Positions 35,748-43,819 of a stretch of 64,000 nucleotides of DNA are shown here, piece by piece. A program made the translations under genes and the position numbers. The number at the start of each line of letters is the position of its first letter. Within the stretch, counting starts at the first letter, position 1. The notes under the pieces are model-generated. The model was not told the origin of the DNA and did no database searches. It saw only the letters and a program-made list of their open reading frames with translations. Location: NCBI GenBank assembly GCA_022360095.1, contig JAKSDK010000487.1, forward strand, positions 147,495 through 211,494. The letters run 5' to 3'. Source of the stretch: Phycisphaerales bacterium. GTDB lineage: Bacteria; Planctomycetota; Phycisphaerae; UBA1845; UTPLA1.

Positions 35748-36893
35748 CTATTCAATGATGATCCGCGGAGTGACCATCACCAACAGGGATTGAGTGTCCT
35801 TGATCGAGCCGGTGTTCCTGAACAAACGATTGATGTATGGCAGCGTGTTGAGAATGGGAACGCCGCGCTGCTTCTGGCCGTTGTTCAACGTCAATCCACC
35901 GAGCAGGATGGTTCCGCCGTCCGGAACCGAGACGGTCGTGTTGACGGTACTGAGCTGAATCACGGGCATAAAGATTGAGTTGTTTACACCATTGCCGACG
36001 GCGCTCTGATTCGCGGTCAACTGGACCGCTCGAATCGGGGTAATCTCCATCATGATGAAACGACGATCGGCCGAGATGACCGGCCGGATATCGAATGCCG
36101 GGCCGGACGTGACCGTCGAGACGTTTGGATTCAACGCCGAAGCGGCGTCGAAAAACGGCATCTCGACATCTTCGATCAGCGTATTTTCATTGGTGGCGAT
36201 GACCGTCGCCGATTGACCGTTGAACAGGGTGACCTTGGGGGCCGTGATAATCCCGTTTCGTGTGTCATCTCTGGCCGCCTGGAGGAAAAAAAACGCTTCA
36301 ATGTCGCTGAGGATTGCAAGACCGAACGAGGCCGCGTTGAGATTCGACCAATTGGTGTCAAGCACGGAACTGCCGGTGAATCCGCTGAAGTCCGGTAGAC
36401 CGATCTCCTGGCCAAAGGGGATCTGAAGTTCGGCGAAAGCGGCGGGATAATAGTTAATCGATTGGCCCGAACCGGACTGAGGCACGGTCGGCAGAAAGTA
36501 AGTCTGGTTGTCGATCGCATCCGGCACGAACATGTGCGTGTTTTCCTGCCCTCCTACTTCGGAAGACGGGACGAGCGCGGCATTGGCGGGCTGATTGGCC
36601 GGCAAACGATCTTCCGCCTGACGCTGAGTCAACGAAGCCTGCTCGTCGAAATTGAAGTTGAAATCGACGCCGATGCGCTCGAAGAACTCATCCTCAACAC
36701 CGAGAAACCGGACCTCGATGTCGACCGTGAGACTCTGACTCCGCTGATCGTTCGTGCCGCAGTTTTCCGAAGGGATCCCTAAAAGCTCGCAGAGAATTCC
36801 GCATCCGGAGCACATCATCAAAGACACCGCAAAGGCCGCCACGATCCCGCGCACCATCACTGTGTTCGCAACAAATGAATGGACTCGGCGCAT
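35748..36893 (-). CDS. Short lipoprotein secretin (GspD/PilQ C-domain-like)
   Basis: 381 residues. A signal peptide ending MMCSGC suggests a lipid anchor. Residues 50-230 may include a single N-type domain (VDIEVRFLGVEDEFFERIGV). The secretin C-domain follows: FLQAARDDTRNGIITAPKVT, VPDGGTILLGGLTLNNGQ, and GVPILNTLPYINRLFRNTGS ending LLVMVTPRIIIE. Usual GspD proteins are 600 residues or more with N0-N3 domains, which are missing here. It could be the outer-membrane channel for the pseudopilins at 5-9 kb, though the genes lie 27 kb apart. GGAGG precedes the ATG. Confidence 0.86.
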   Translation of the reverse strand: MRRVHSFVANTVMVRGIVAAFAVSLMMCSGCGILCELLGIPSENCGTNDQRSQSLTVDIEVRFLGVEDEFFERIGVDFNFNFDEQASLTQRQAEDRLPANQPANAALVPSSEVGGQENTHMFVPDAIDNQTYFLPTVPQSGSGQSINYYPAAFAELQIPFGQEIGLPDFSGFTGSSVLDTNWSNLNAASFGLAILSDIEAFFFLQAARDDTRNGIITAPKVTLFNGQSATVIATNENTLIEDVEMPFFDAASALNPNVSTVTSGPAFDIRPVISADRRFIMMEITPIRAVQLTANQSAVGNGVNNSIFMPVIQLSTVNTTVSVPDGGTILLGGLTLNNGQKQRGVPILNTLPYINRLFRNTGSIKDTQSLLVMVTPRIIIE

Positions 36894-37144
36894 TTTTCAC
36901 CTCCGTTTTGATGATCCGTCTGCGAGGAGCGCCCGAATGAACAACCGGTCAATTATACCAGAACGTATAAACACCTGGCGGCTGTTGTTCTTATGAGGAT
37001 GCGTCCGATAAGCGGACATGGAAAGTCTGAAGGCTCAGCGAACAAAGCTGAGCGCGAAGTTGCAATGACGATCTTCTCACGCGACATCAACTCTCAGTGA
37101 CACACGTTTTTTGGTTGTTCGCGCATATTGAGGAGGGAAGCAGG

Positions 37145-37732
37145 ATGTACAGGCGAACGAAGCTTCTATCAACGACTCTCGCTGTGCTGCTCATCGGCCC
37201 ATCCATGACGACGGCAGCAATCATCTATGACGAAGCGGTGGACGGCGATCTCTCAGGAGACCGACTCGCACCGACCACTCGAACATTATCGATCGGGAGC
37301 AACACGCTGGCAGCCACTTCCGTCTCAGGTGATCTGGAATACGTTACACTGACCGTGCCTCCCAGTTTCCAGCTCGATGCGATCATTCTCGATTCGTACG
37401 TATCGCCAAACGTTCAGTCCTTTGCCGCCGTACAAAACGGAACCGTTTTCACGGAATCCCCCGCGTCACCCAATCCCGCCAATCTGCTCGGCTACAGCCA
37501 TTTCGGAACCGGGCCGGGTCAGGTCGGAACGGACATCCTGGACGACATCTCCACCGGAGCCGGGGCCATCGGGTTTTCACCGCCCCTACCGAGCGGCGAT
37601 TACACGTTCTGGTTGCAGGAGACGGGGCCGTCCCCCGCTGCGTATACGTTGGACTTTGTCGTGACGCCCGAGCCGGCGACGACCGTCATGCTTGGCTTCG
37701 CGGGCCTCTGGCTCTTGCGGCGCCGAAATTAG
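37145..37732 (+). CDS. PEP-CTERM sorted secreted protein
   Basis: 195 residues from the ATG at 37145, just after GGAGGGAAGCAGG. The signal peptide is RRTKLLSTTLAVLLIGPSMTTAA. The C-terminus is a textbook PEP-CTERM signal: VTPEPATTVMLGFAGLWLLRRRN. The middle is beta-rich (LEYVTLTVPPSFQLDAIIL, SGDYTFWLQETGPSPAAYTL) and similar to the pre-peptidase C-like fold of other PEP-CTERM proteins. It should be cut by an exosortase (not in the window) and exported with exopolysaccharide. Confidence 0.85.
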   Translation: MYRRTKLLSTTLAVLLIGPSMTTAAIIYDEAVDGDLSGDRLAPTTRTLSIGSNTLAATSVSGDLEYVTLTVPPSFQLDAIILDSYVSPNVQSFAAVQNGTVFTESPASPNPANLLGYSHFGTGPGQVGTDILDDISTGAGAIGFSPPLPSGDYTFWLQETGPSPAAYTLDFVVTPEPATTVMLGFAGLWLLRRRN

Positions 37733-38000
37733 TTACCTCGCTCATCCCATTTCCGGCTCGCTCGCCGTTGTGTTCGATCTGCAGTCCGATCTCGCTTTGT
37801 GATCGCCTGCGGGGCGAACCCGCGGCGGGCGACGTTTCGTAGCAAAGTCCACGTCGACCACGTGGTCAAGTTTCATTAAAAAATGTGCAATCCCAGCATC
37901 TCGTCACGACATTCCTCTTAATGCGGGCCACGAGGCGCCTCCTCGAACGGGCCGTGATCATTCGTTCAAAATCAGTCACGTCCATTTGGGAGGAGAAGTC

Positions 38001-40016
38001 ATGGCCCGAATCACCGGAACTGGGACATCGCGGAGCCGTTATGCCACCGCTAATTTGCTGATATCGGGGATCGCATATGGCGTATTGGCCTTCGTCCTAA
38101 TGAGACAGGCCGCGACGGCGAATGCTCGATCCATCACGAATGAAAGTGCCGCAACGCCGAGCACCGCGCCGCTGGCGCGCCTTAGCGAGAACACTGGAGA
38201 CTGGGCGGTTGATTTCAGATCGGCGCAGCAGAGCCCTACAGCGGCAAGAGGCGGGAGCATCCGCCTGACCGTGGAAAAAGTCGTGGAGCTCGGCGATCCG
38301 GCCCCCGGATTCGGTTCGGGAATCGTATTTGAGATCTTCGGCACCGACAACGTTTTCGGTGGTCCATTCGGAGCATTGCCGCGGATCGACGGAGAGGGGA
38401 CGATCTCTTTTCACGCTTTCGTTGGCGACGATGCAGACCCAACGACCATGCTCCCCGGTTCGCCGCGAGGCATGTTTCGCCGGGTCGAAGGCGCCATCGA
38501 TGTCATCACGCGAGTGGGTGACCCCGCACCCGGGACGTCCGCCGTATTCAGCGGATTTCCAAGCCCGCTCGCCAGCACCCCATTTTTGCTGAACAACGGT
38601 AAGGTTGCCTTCTTCGGCAGCGCCGACACCATCCCGGGCGGTGAGGACGGCGTATGGACCGATCGTTCGGGTGAACTCGTCCTGGCCATGCTCGAAAACG
38701 CCCAACTTCCCGGCATGGCGCCGAATGAGGACATCTTTGAATTCACCTTTGCCACTCGCGGGGACACCTTCTTTACGAACGTGCGAATCGCAGGCGGCGG
38801 CGCAGTCGGCACCGAACTCGAAGGGCTCTGGCGAAATCCCGGCCAATGGGAGCTGATCGCACGCGACGGCACATCGGCTCCCGGAACCGAGCCCGGGGTC
38901 GTTTTCGGCGAAGGCACGGGCCTCGCCTTCTTCGGACCGATCGATCGCTGGGACGCGGACACCAACAGTAAAGTGGCCTTCAACGCCTACCTGGACGGCC
39001 CTGGCGTTAACACGCTGAATGACGAAGGAATCTGGAACGAAGGCCCCGACGGCCTTCAGATCGTGGTCCGTGAGGGCGAAGTCGCGCCCGGCACGGGTGG
39101 GTTACGGTTCGGCGCCAGTACAGGCTTGCAGGCCTTCAACGACGAAGACAGCGCCCCGATCGTTCGCAGAAATGCCGGCGGCAAAATGCTCTTCGGGGCC
39201 CGACTCAATGGCCCCGCGTTCTGTTGCGGAAAATCGATCTGGACGAATCGTTCCGGACAACTCGAGCAGATCGCTTTTGCCTTGTCTGACAATCCATCCA
39301 ATCCCCCGGGCGATCAGGCCGCCGGTTTTCCGAAAGGCGTGACCTACACGCAGTTTGATGCAGGGGCCATCAACGTGAATGACGAGATTGCGTTCCAGGG
39401 CTCCGTCACGGACGGCAACCCCGTCGCAGTCGACCCGCGTGCCATCTGGTGGGACCGACCCGGTGAAGTCACCCTACTCGCCCACGTCGGCGGCCCCGTC
39501 CCCGGCGTTCCCGGTGAAGTGTTCACGACCGTCGCGTTCAACGGCTTCCGGGATTCGGGGCATCTGTGGTTTTCCGGCACGTTCACAGGACCGAACAACT
39601 TCGGCTTTTTCCGCGTTGACCCGGACGGAGACATCAACCTTGTCCTTCGCATCGGCGACTTGGTCGATGTCGGTGGTGGCGGTGTCGATATTCGCACGGT
39701 CGGCGCCTTCGCGGTCGGCGCCGGGTCCAGCAACGAAGGCGAGCGTGTTTTCGAAGTTTTCTTCACCGACGGCTCCACCGGCATTTTCACTGCGGACTTG
39801 ATTCAACCGCCCGTCCTATTCGGCGACCTGAACTGCGACGGCCGAATCGACGCCCTGGACATCGCGCCATTTGTTCAAGCTGTCTTGGACCCGGTCGGCT
39901 ACGATGCCGCATTTCCCAGTTGCGACATCAACAACGGCGATCTGAGCAGCGACGGCTTTGTGAACGAGTCGGACGTCGCGCCGTTCGTTCAATGCCTCAC
40001 AGATAATTGCCCTTGA
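38001..40016 (+). CDS. Secreted repeat protein (DUF7453-like) with dockerin-like C-terminus
   Basis: 671 residues from the ATG at 38001, after GGGAGGAGAA; a TTG at 37986 is in frame. Six or seven irregular repeats share the pattern of a motif like VVREGEVAPGTGG (also VITRVGDPAPGTSAVFSGF, LIARDGTSAPGTEPGVVFG, LLAHVGGPVPGVPGEVF) and a line of the type GxxAFxAxLxGP, as in planctomycete choice-of-anchor repeat proteins. The final 70 residues are a dockerin-like pair (DLNCDGRIDALDIAPFVQAV and DLSSDGFVNESDVAPFVQCL). No cohesin or scaffold is known here. Extracellular; role unknown. The stop is ten bases from the convergent neighbour. Confidence 0.8.
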   Translation: MARITGTGTSRSRYATANLLISGIAYGVLAFVLMRQAATANARSITNESAATPSTAPLARLSENTGDWAVDFRSAQQSPTAARGGSIRLTVEKVVELGDPAPGFGSGIVFEIFGTDNVFGGPFGALPRIDGEGTISFHAFVGDDADPTTMLPGSPRGMFRRVEGAIDVITRVGDPAPGTSAVFSGFPSPLASTPFLLNNGKVAFFGSADTIPGGEDGVWTDRSGELVLAMLENAQLPGMAPNEDIFEFTFATRGDTFFTNVRIAGGGAVGTELEGLWRNPGQWELIARDGTSAPGTEPGVVFGEGTGLAFFGPIDRWDADTNSKVAFNAYLDGPGVNTLNDEGIWNEGPDGLQIVVREGEVAPGTGGLRFGASTGLQAFNDEDSAPIVRRNAGGKMLFGARLNGPAFCCGKSIWTNRSGQLEQIAFALSDNPSNPPGDQAAGFPKGVTYTQFDAGAINVNDEIAFQGSVTDGNPVAVDPRAIWWDRPGEVTLLAHVGGPVPGVPGEVFTTVAFNGFRDSGHLWFSGTFTGPNNFGFFRVDPDGDINLVLRIGDLVDVGGGGVDIRTVGAFAVGAGSSNEGERVFEVFFTDGSTGIFTADLIQPPVLFGDLNCDGRIDALDIAPFVQAVLDPVGYDAAFPSCDINNGDLSSDGFVNESDVAPFVQCLTDNCP

Positions 40017-40026
40017 AAATATTGGA

Positions 40027-41439
40027 TTAGCGCGCTCGTTTCATCCGACGCCCGCGCCGACTCAGACAACTGATCCCCAGAATGGTCATGGGCATCGTGA
40101 CCATGCCCGCGCCGGGGCAAGGTTGACCTGCGGCCGTTTCACAGGCGTCGCCGATACCGTCTGCATTGTCATCTTCCTGAAGCGGATTGGGTGAGGTCGG
40201 GCAGTTGTCGAGGCAGTCAAACCATCCGTCGTTGTCGCTGTCCACGTCCAGCTCGCCGCAACCGCAGATCCCGGCTTGCAGCTTCCGTTCATCGTTCGGA
40301 CAACCGTCGAAACAATCCGGCACACCGTCGCCGTCGCTGTCTTCATCCGGGGTTCCACAACCGCACGCGCCGGGATCGGTCTTATCAGGATCGTTCGGGC
40401 AAGCGTCAATCCCATCGCATACGCCGTCGCCGTCCGAGTCGCCACTGGCGTCATTGCCCAGACAGAGGTCACACGGATCGCCGGTGCCGTCACCGTCGCT
40501 GTCGATCTCGCCGTCGGTCAGGCCGTCGTTGTCGGCGTCAAGGAAAATTCGAATGGCGATCTCATCGGGGACCGTGTCTTGTGTGTCACAGGCATGCGTC
40601 AGACCAAATTCCGGCGGGGTCAGATTGTCGCCGACATGTTCGCTTTGAATGCCGGTCGTCGATCCGTTGCCCGTCTCGGGATTGCCCGCCCCGAATTGAA
40701 AAACGATATCGCCATTGTCATACAGAATCGCTTCCATGTCCCACGTGAGGGCGGCACCGCCCCCGGGATAATGGGCCACCTCGTCCCACATGAAGACATG
40801 ACAGCCCATGTCGCAGCCAATCTCGTTCACGCGGGGACAAACCTCAAAATACTCGTAGTATCCGACGCCGATCCCCACTTCCAAATCCAGATCATCATGC
40901 AACGCGTAGATCCTGGCTCCGGTTGAACCGGCCGGGGAACTCAAAGCAGCGGGTATCGGGCAGTCGTTCGAAAGGTCACCGCCCGTATCAAGCCCGTCGG
41001 TCGAAATGTAACCATTGGCAGACATCGACAATTCGGTATAGGTCACCCCGTACAGCGTAAACGGCGTCGGCAACGGAATCCCCGATTCGAATCCCATCCC
41101 GGGAGCCGAACTGGAGGTGTCGTCGCCAACCACGACGGCCTGCCCCGTAGCCGAAATATCGATGAAATCGAAGAGCGGTCCGCCCGCCTCCAAACTGTCG
41201 ATGGACTTATAGCCGAAACCGTCCGGGCCGGCGGTTGCTCGCGGTGCCGCGAGGTTCATTTGAGACTCGACCTCTTCCAGCGTGGCCTTTGTCTCTACTG
41301 TGGGGTCGGCTTCATAGGCCGTCTTGGCGGCCTTGAGCGCTTGGTCATGCGCATCCGCCCGTACGAACGCCGCAGCGGCTAATACCAAACAACTACCGAG
41401 TACGAACCCCCCTCTTCGTTCTGATGCAGTTCGAAACAT
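40027..41439 (-). CDS. Secreted thrombospondin type 3 repeat protein with C-terminal anchor-like tail
   Basis: 470 residues from the ATG at 41439; the frame is open to 41568. A signal peptide (GGFVLGSCLVLAAAAFVRA) is followed by a domain with FTLYGVTYTELSMSANGYIS, reminiscent of the nidogen-like/choice-of-anchor fold. Residues 340-440 hold TSP3 calcium repeats (DADNDGLTDGEIDSDGDGTG, DSDGDGVCDGIDACPNDPDK, GACGCGTPDEDSDGDGVPDC). The C-terminus is CPGAGMVTMPMTILGISCLS followed by RRGRRMKRAR, the tripartite layout of a sorting tail but without PEP. Which sortase would handle it is unknown. Confidence 0.78.
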   Translation of the reverse strand: MFRTASERRGGFVLGSCLVLAAAAFVRADAHDQALKAAKTAYEADPTVETKATLEEVESQMNLAAPRATAGPDGFGYKSIDSLEAGGPLFDFIDISATGQAVVVGDDTSSSAPGMGFESGIPLPTPFTLYGVTYTELSMSANGYISTDGLDTGGDLSNDCPIPAALSSPAGSTGARIYALHDDLDLEVGIGVGYYEYFEVCPRVNEIGCDMGCHVFMWDEVAHYPGGGAALTWDMEAILYDNGDIVFQFGAGNPETGNGSTTGIQSEHVGDNLTPPEFGLTHACDTQDTVPDEIAIRIFLDADNDGLTDGEIDSDGDGTGDPCDLCLGNDASGDSDGDGVCDGIDACPNDPDKTDPGACGCGTPDEDSDGDGVPDCFDGCPNDERKLQAGICGCGELDVDSDNDGWFDCLDNCPTSPNPLQEDDNADGIGDACETAAGQPCPGAGMVTMPMTILGISCLSRRGRRMKRAR

Positions 41440-41753
41440 ATTCGTCGCCTTTCTCTTGGCTTGAACGATGGAAAACGACGTAGGCCGTATCCCTTTCGCC
41501 CATGAAGCTCGTCGGCGGACATGGGTCACGCCGCTCGACCTCCGGTTCAATATGGAAACTCTCAACACGTCTGAGGTCTGATATGCGACGTCGGCCGGCT
41601 GACATTCACGTTTTTTTTGGAATCAGCCCGGAAAATGGCCCCTCCCGGACCGAATAAGCGCCTATTACCAGCCGAGCTGAGCGTAATCCTGATTCGGAGA
41701 ATCCGGTCAGGCAGACGAGTCTTACCTTCATTACAAGGAAGAGGAGCGACCCC

Positions 41754-43070
41754 ATGAACAAACAGATGTTGTATGTATCATTCCCGATCTGCGTTGCCAT
41801 TATTGTGGCCGGCGCCTGGCTGACCCATGCAGGCCCACTGACGCCCCCGCCCGGACCCGTCACGTCGACGGGGCGTTTTTCGCCACGGACCGAAATCACC
41901 GGGCTGCCATTCACCATCGCGTCTTCCGGCTCGTACTATCTGGGCAGTTCTCTCTTAGCACCGGGACCCGGCGTCGGTATCACGATTTCGGCCAACAACG
42001 TCGACATTGACTTGAACGGTTTTGAATTGATCGGCGTAGGCGGTGGCCCCGGTGACACCGCCGTGGCGCTCACGGGCGGATTCACGAACACAGCCGTCCA
42101 CGACGGCACGATCCGCGGTTGGGGCGACGTCGGACTCAATCTTGGTCTCGGAAGCTACGCCCATGTTTACAACGTTCGCGCGCATGACTGCAATGGCGAC
42201 GGGATTCGACTGGGAAGCTGGGGCATCGCCCGCAACTGCATCGCAGCATCCAACGCCGTCGGAATCATCACCATCGAGAATTGCAAGATCACCAACTGTG
42301 TGACGCCGAACAATCTACTCGACGGGTTGATTGCCGGATTCGGCAGCCATGTCAGTCATTGTGTTTCCAGCAACAACGGGCGCCGCGGATTTCTACTGAT
42401 CGGCGAATGTGCCCTGATCGGCTCAACGGCGAATCTAAATGCCGAGCACGGCGTCGAGGCCTTCACGAGTTGCCGCATCTCGGACTGTACCGCCAGTGAC
42501 AACGGCGCCGGTGGCGCCCTAGGCAGCGGTTTTCTGACCGATGACGGCAATGACCTGGAAGGCTGCGCCGCCGACCGTAACCTGGAAGACGGCATCGTGT
42601 TGCTCACGCGCGGTACGTGCGTCAACAGCACGGCCAACGACAACGGCGACGACGGTTTCGATGTCACGTCCGCGACGGTCGCAAACTGCGAAGCCTCCCA
42701 AAACGGAGCAAACGGTATCCTGGCAAGTCAAAGCCTGATCAAGTCCAGCACGACCCACGATAACACGCTCGCCGGGATCAATGTCACCGACGGCTGCCAT
42801 GTTTATCGCAACAATTCCAACTCCAACATCGGCGACGGAATCATCGCCTCAGGCTCGCTGAACAACATCGAGTTCAATCACTGCGTGACCAACGGCGGTG
42901 CGGCCATCATGACCACAAACGGCGGACCCGACTCGGTCATGTCGAATCGTGAAAGCGGCAACGGCATGACGTACGTCACCGAAGCCGCCGATTCGGTCGG
43001 ACCCATCTTCGTCGGACCGGGTCTTGTTGTGACGGCGCCAGCGGACAAATTCGTCAACATCTCATACTAA
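41754..43070 (+). CDS. Secreted right-handed parallel beta-helix repeat protein
   Basis: 438 residues. Signal peptide MLYVSFPICVAIIVAGAWLTHA. Residues 50-110 (PFTIASSGSYYLGSSLL, ISANNVDIDLNGFELIG) form the entrance of a pectate-lyase-like helix, and the rest repeats short turns such as CxxNAVGIITIENCKITNC and TANDNGDDGFDVTSATVANC. These are PbH1 repeats. No active-site cluster of a polysaccharide lyase can be made out. AAGGAAGAGGAG precedes the ATG. The WGEN-repeat protein begins 15 bases after the stop, so the two are likely co-expressed. Confidence 0.84.
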   Translation: MNKQMLYVSFPICVAIIVAGAWLTHAGPLTPPPGPVTSTGRFSPRTEITGLPFTIASSGSYYLGSSLLAPGPGVGITISANNVDIDLNGFELIGVGGGPGDTAVALTGGFTNTAVHDGTIRGWGDVGLNLGLGSYAHVYNVRAHDCNGDGIRLGSWGIARNCIAASNAVGIITIENCKITNCVTPNNLLDGLIAGFGSHVSHCVSSNNGRRGFLLIGECALIGSTANLNAEHGVEAFTSCRISDCTASDNGAGGALGSGFLTDDGNDLEGCAADRNLEDGIVLLTRGTCVNSTANDNGDDGFDVTSATVANCEASQNGANGILASQSLIKSSTTHDNTLAGINVTDGCHVYRNNSNSNIGDGIIASGSLNNIEFNHCVTNGGAAIMTTNGGPDSVMSNRESGNGMTYVTEAADSVGPIFVGPGLVVTAPADKFVNISY

Positions 43071-43085
43071 CAAGGAGACGGCAAA

Positions 43086-43811
43086 ATGCTTCGTAACCTA
43101 CGACGCAGAACGATGCTCCGGCCGCTGATCGCCGTCATGGCCGTCCTGAGTCTGACCGTCATCGTCGACGCTCAAAGTAACGTCGACGCCACCAACAAGT
43201 TCGGCTGGGGGGAGAACATGGGGTGGACCAACTGGCGGGATGCCGGTGGCACGACCGCCGGAGTCAACGTCGGCTCGACGGTCATGGGCGGCTTTGTCTG
43301 GGGTGAAAACGTGGGCTTCATCAACGTCGGCGACGGCACGCCGACCAACGGCGTCAACTATGCCAACGTCGACGGCACCGACTTCGGCATCAACATCGAC
43401 GCTGACGGCGATCTCCACGGCTTCGCCTGGGGCGAGAACATCGGCTGGATCAACTTCGACGGCGGCGCGCTGGCCACGCCGCCGTTGCCGGCCCGGATCG
43501 AATGCGCAGCGCCCCCCGGGCAACCGCTGGCTCGACTGGTCGGATACGTCTGGGGCGAGAACGTCGGCTGGATCAATCTCGACGATTTAGTGAATTTTGT
43601 CTCCGTCGACGCGGCAACGACGCCGATTGACTGCGACATGGACCACAACGGTGTGCCCAACGGGTTGGACATCCAGCTCTTTGTCAATTTTGTCCTGATG
43701 ACCGACACGCCTGACTGGCGGGACGTTTGCTCGGGAGATCTGGAGGCCGTGCCGGACAGCATGATCGACTTTGATGACGTGGTCGAGTTCGTTGACTGCC
43801 TGTTGAACTGA
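43086..43811 (+). CDS. Secreted WGENxGW-repeat protein with dockerin-like C-terminus
   Basis: 241 residues. Signal peptide TMLRPLIAVMAVLSLTVIVDA. Four copies of the motif GxxWGENxGWxN occur: FGWGENMGWTNW, GFVWGENVGFINVG, GFAWGENIGWINFDG and GYVWGENVGWINLDD, spaced 30-60 residues apart. The end has two calcium loops (DMDHNGVPNGLDIQLFVNFV, GDLEAVPDSMIDFDDVVEFV) of the dockerin-like type. The WGEN repeat is widespread in Planctomycetota and Verrucomicrobiota surface proteins without a known role. AAGGAGA precedes the ATG; it follows the beta-helix gene in the same unit. Confidence 0.8.
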   Translation: MLRNLRRRTMLRPLIAVMAVLSLTVIVDAQSNVDATNKFGWGENMGWTNWRDAGGTTAGVNVGSTVMGGFVWGENVGFINVGDGTPTNGVNYANVDGTDFGINIDADGDLHGFAWGENIGWINFDGGALATPPLPARIECAAPPGQPLARLVGYVWGENVGWINLDDLVNFVSVDAATTPIDCDMDHNGVPNGLDIQLFVNFVLMTDTPDWRDVCSGDLEAVPDSMIDFDDVVEFVDCLLN

Positions 43812-43819
43812 GTGGTGTG

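Noticed and set aside
40191..40926. Long plus-strand frames opposite the thrombospondin repeats
   Set aside because: They mirror the GAT/GAC-rich calcium loops on the minus strand and read as repetitive Arg/Ser or Val/Ala; shadows of the real gene.
38001..43811. A cellulosome, suggested by several dockerin-like ends
   Set aside because: No cohesin or scaffoldin is present, and such calcium-loop ends are general in planctomycete secreted proteins.
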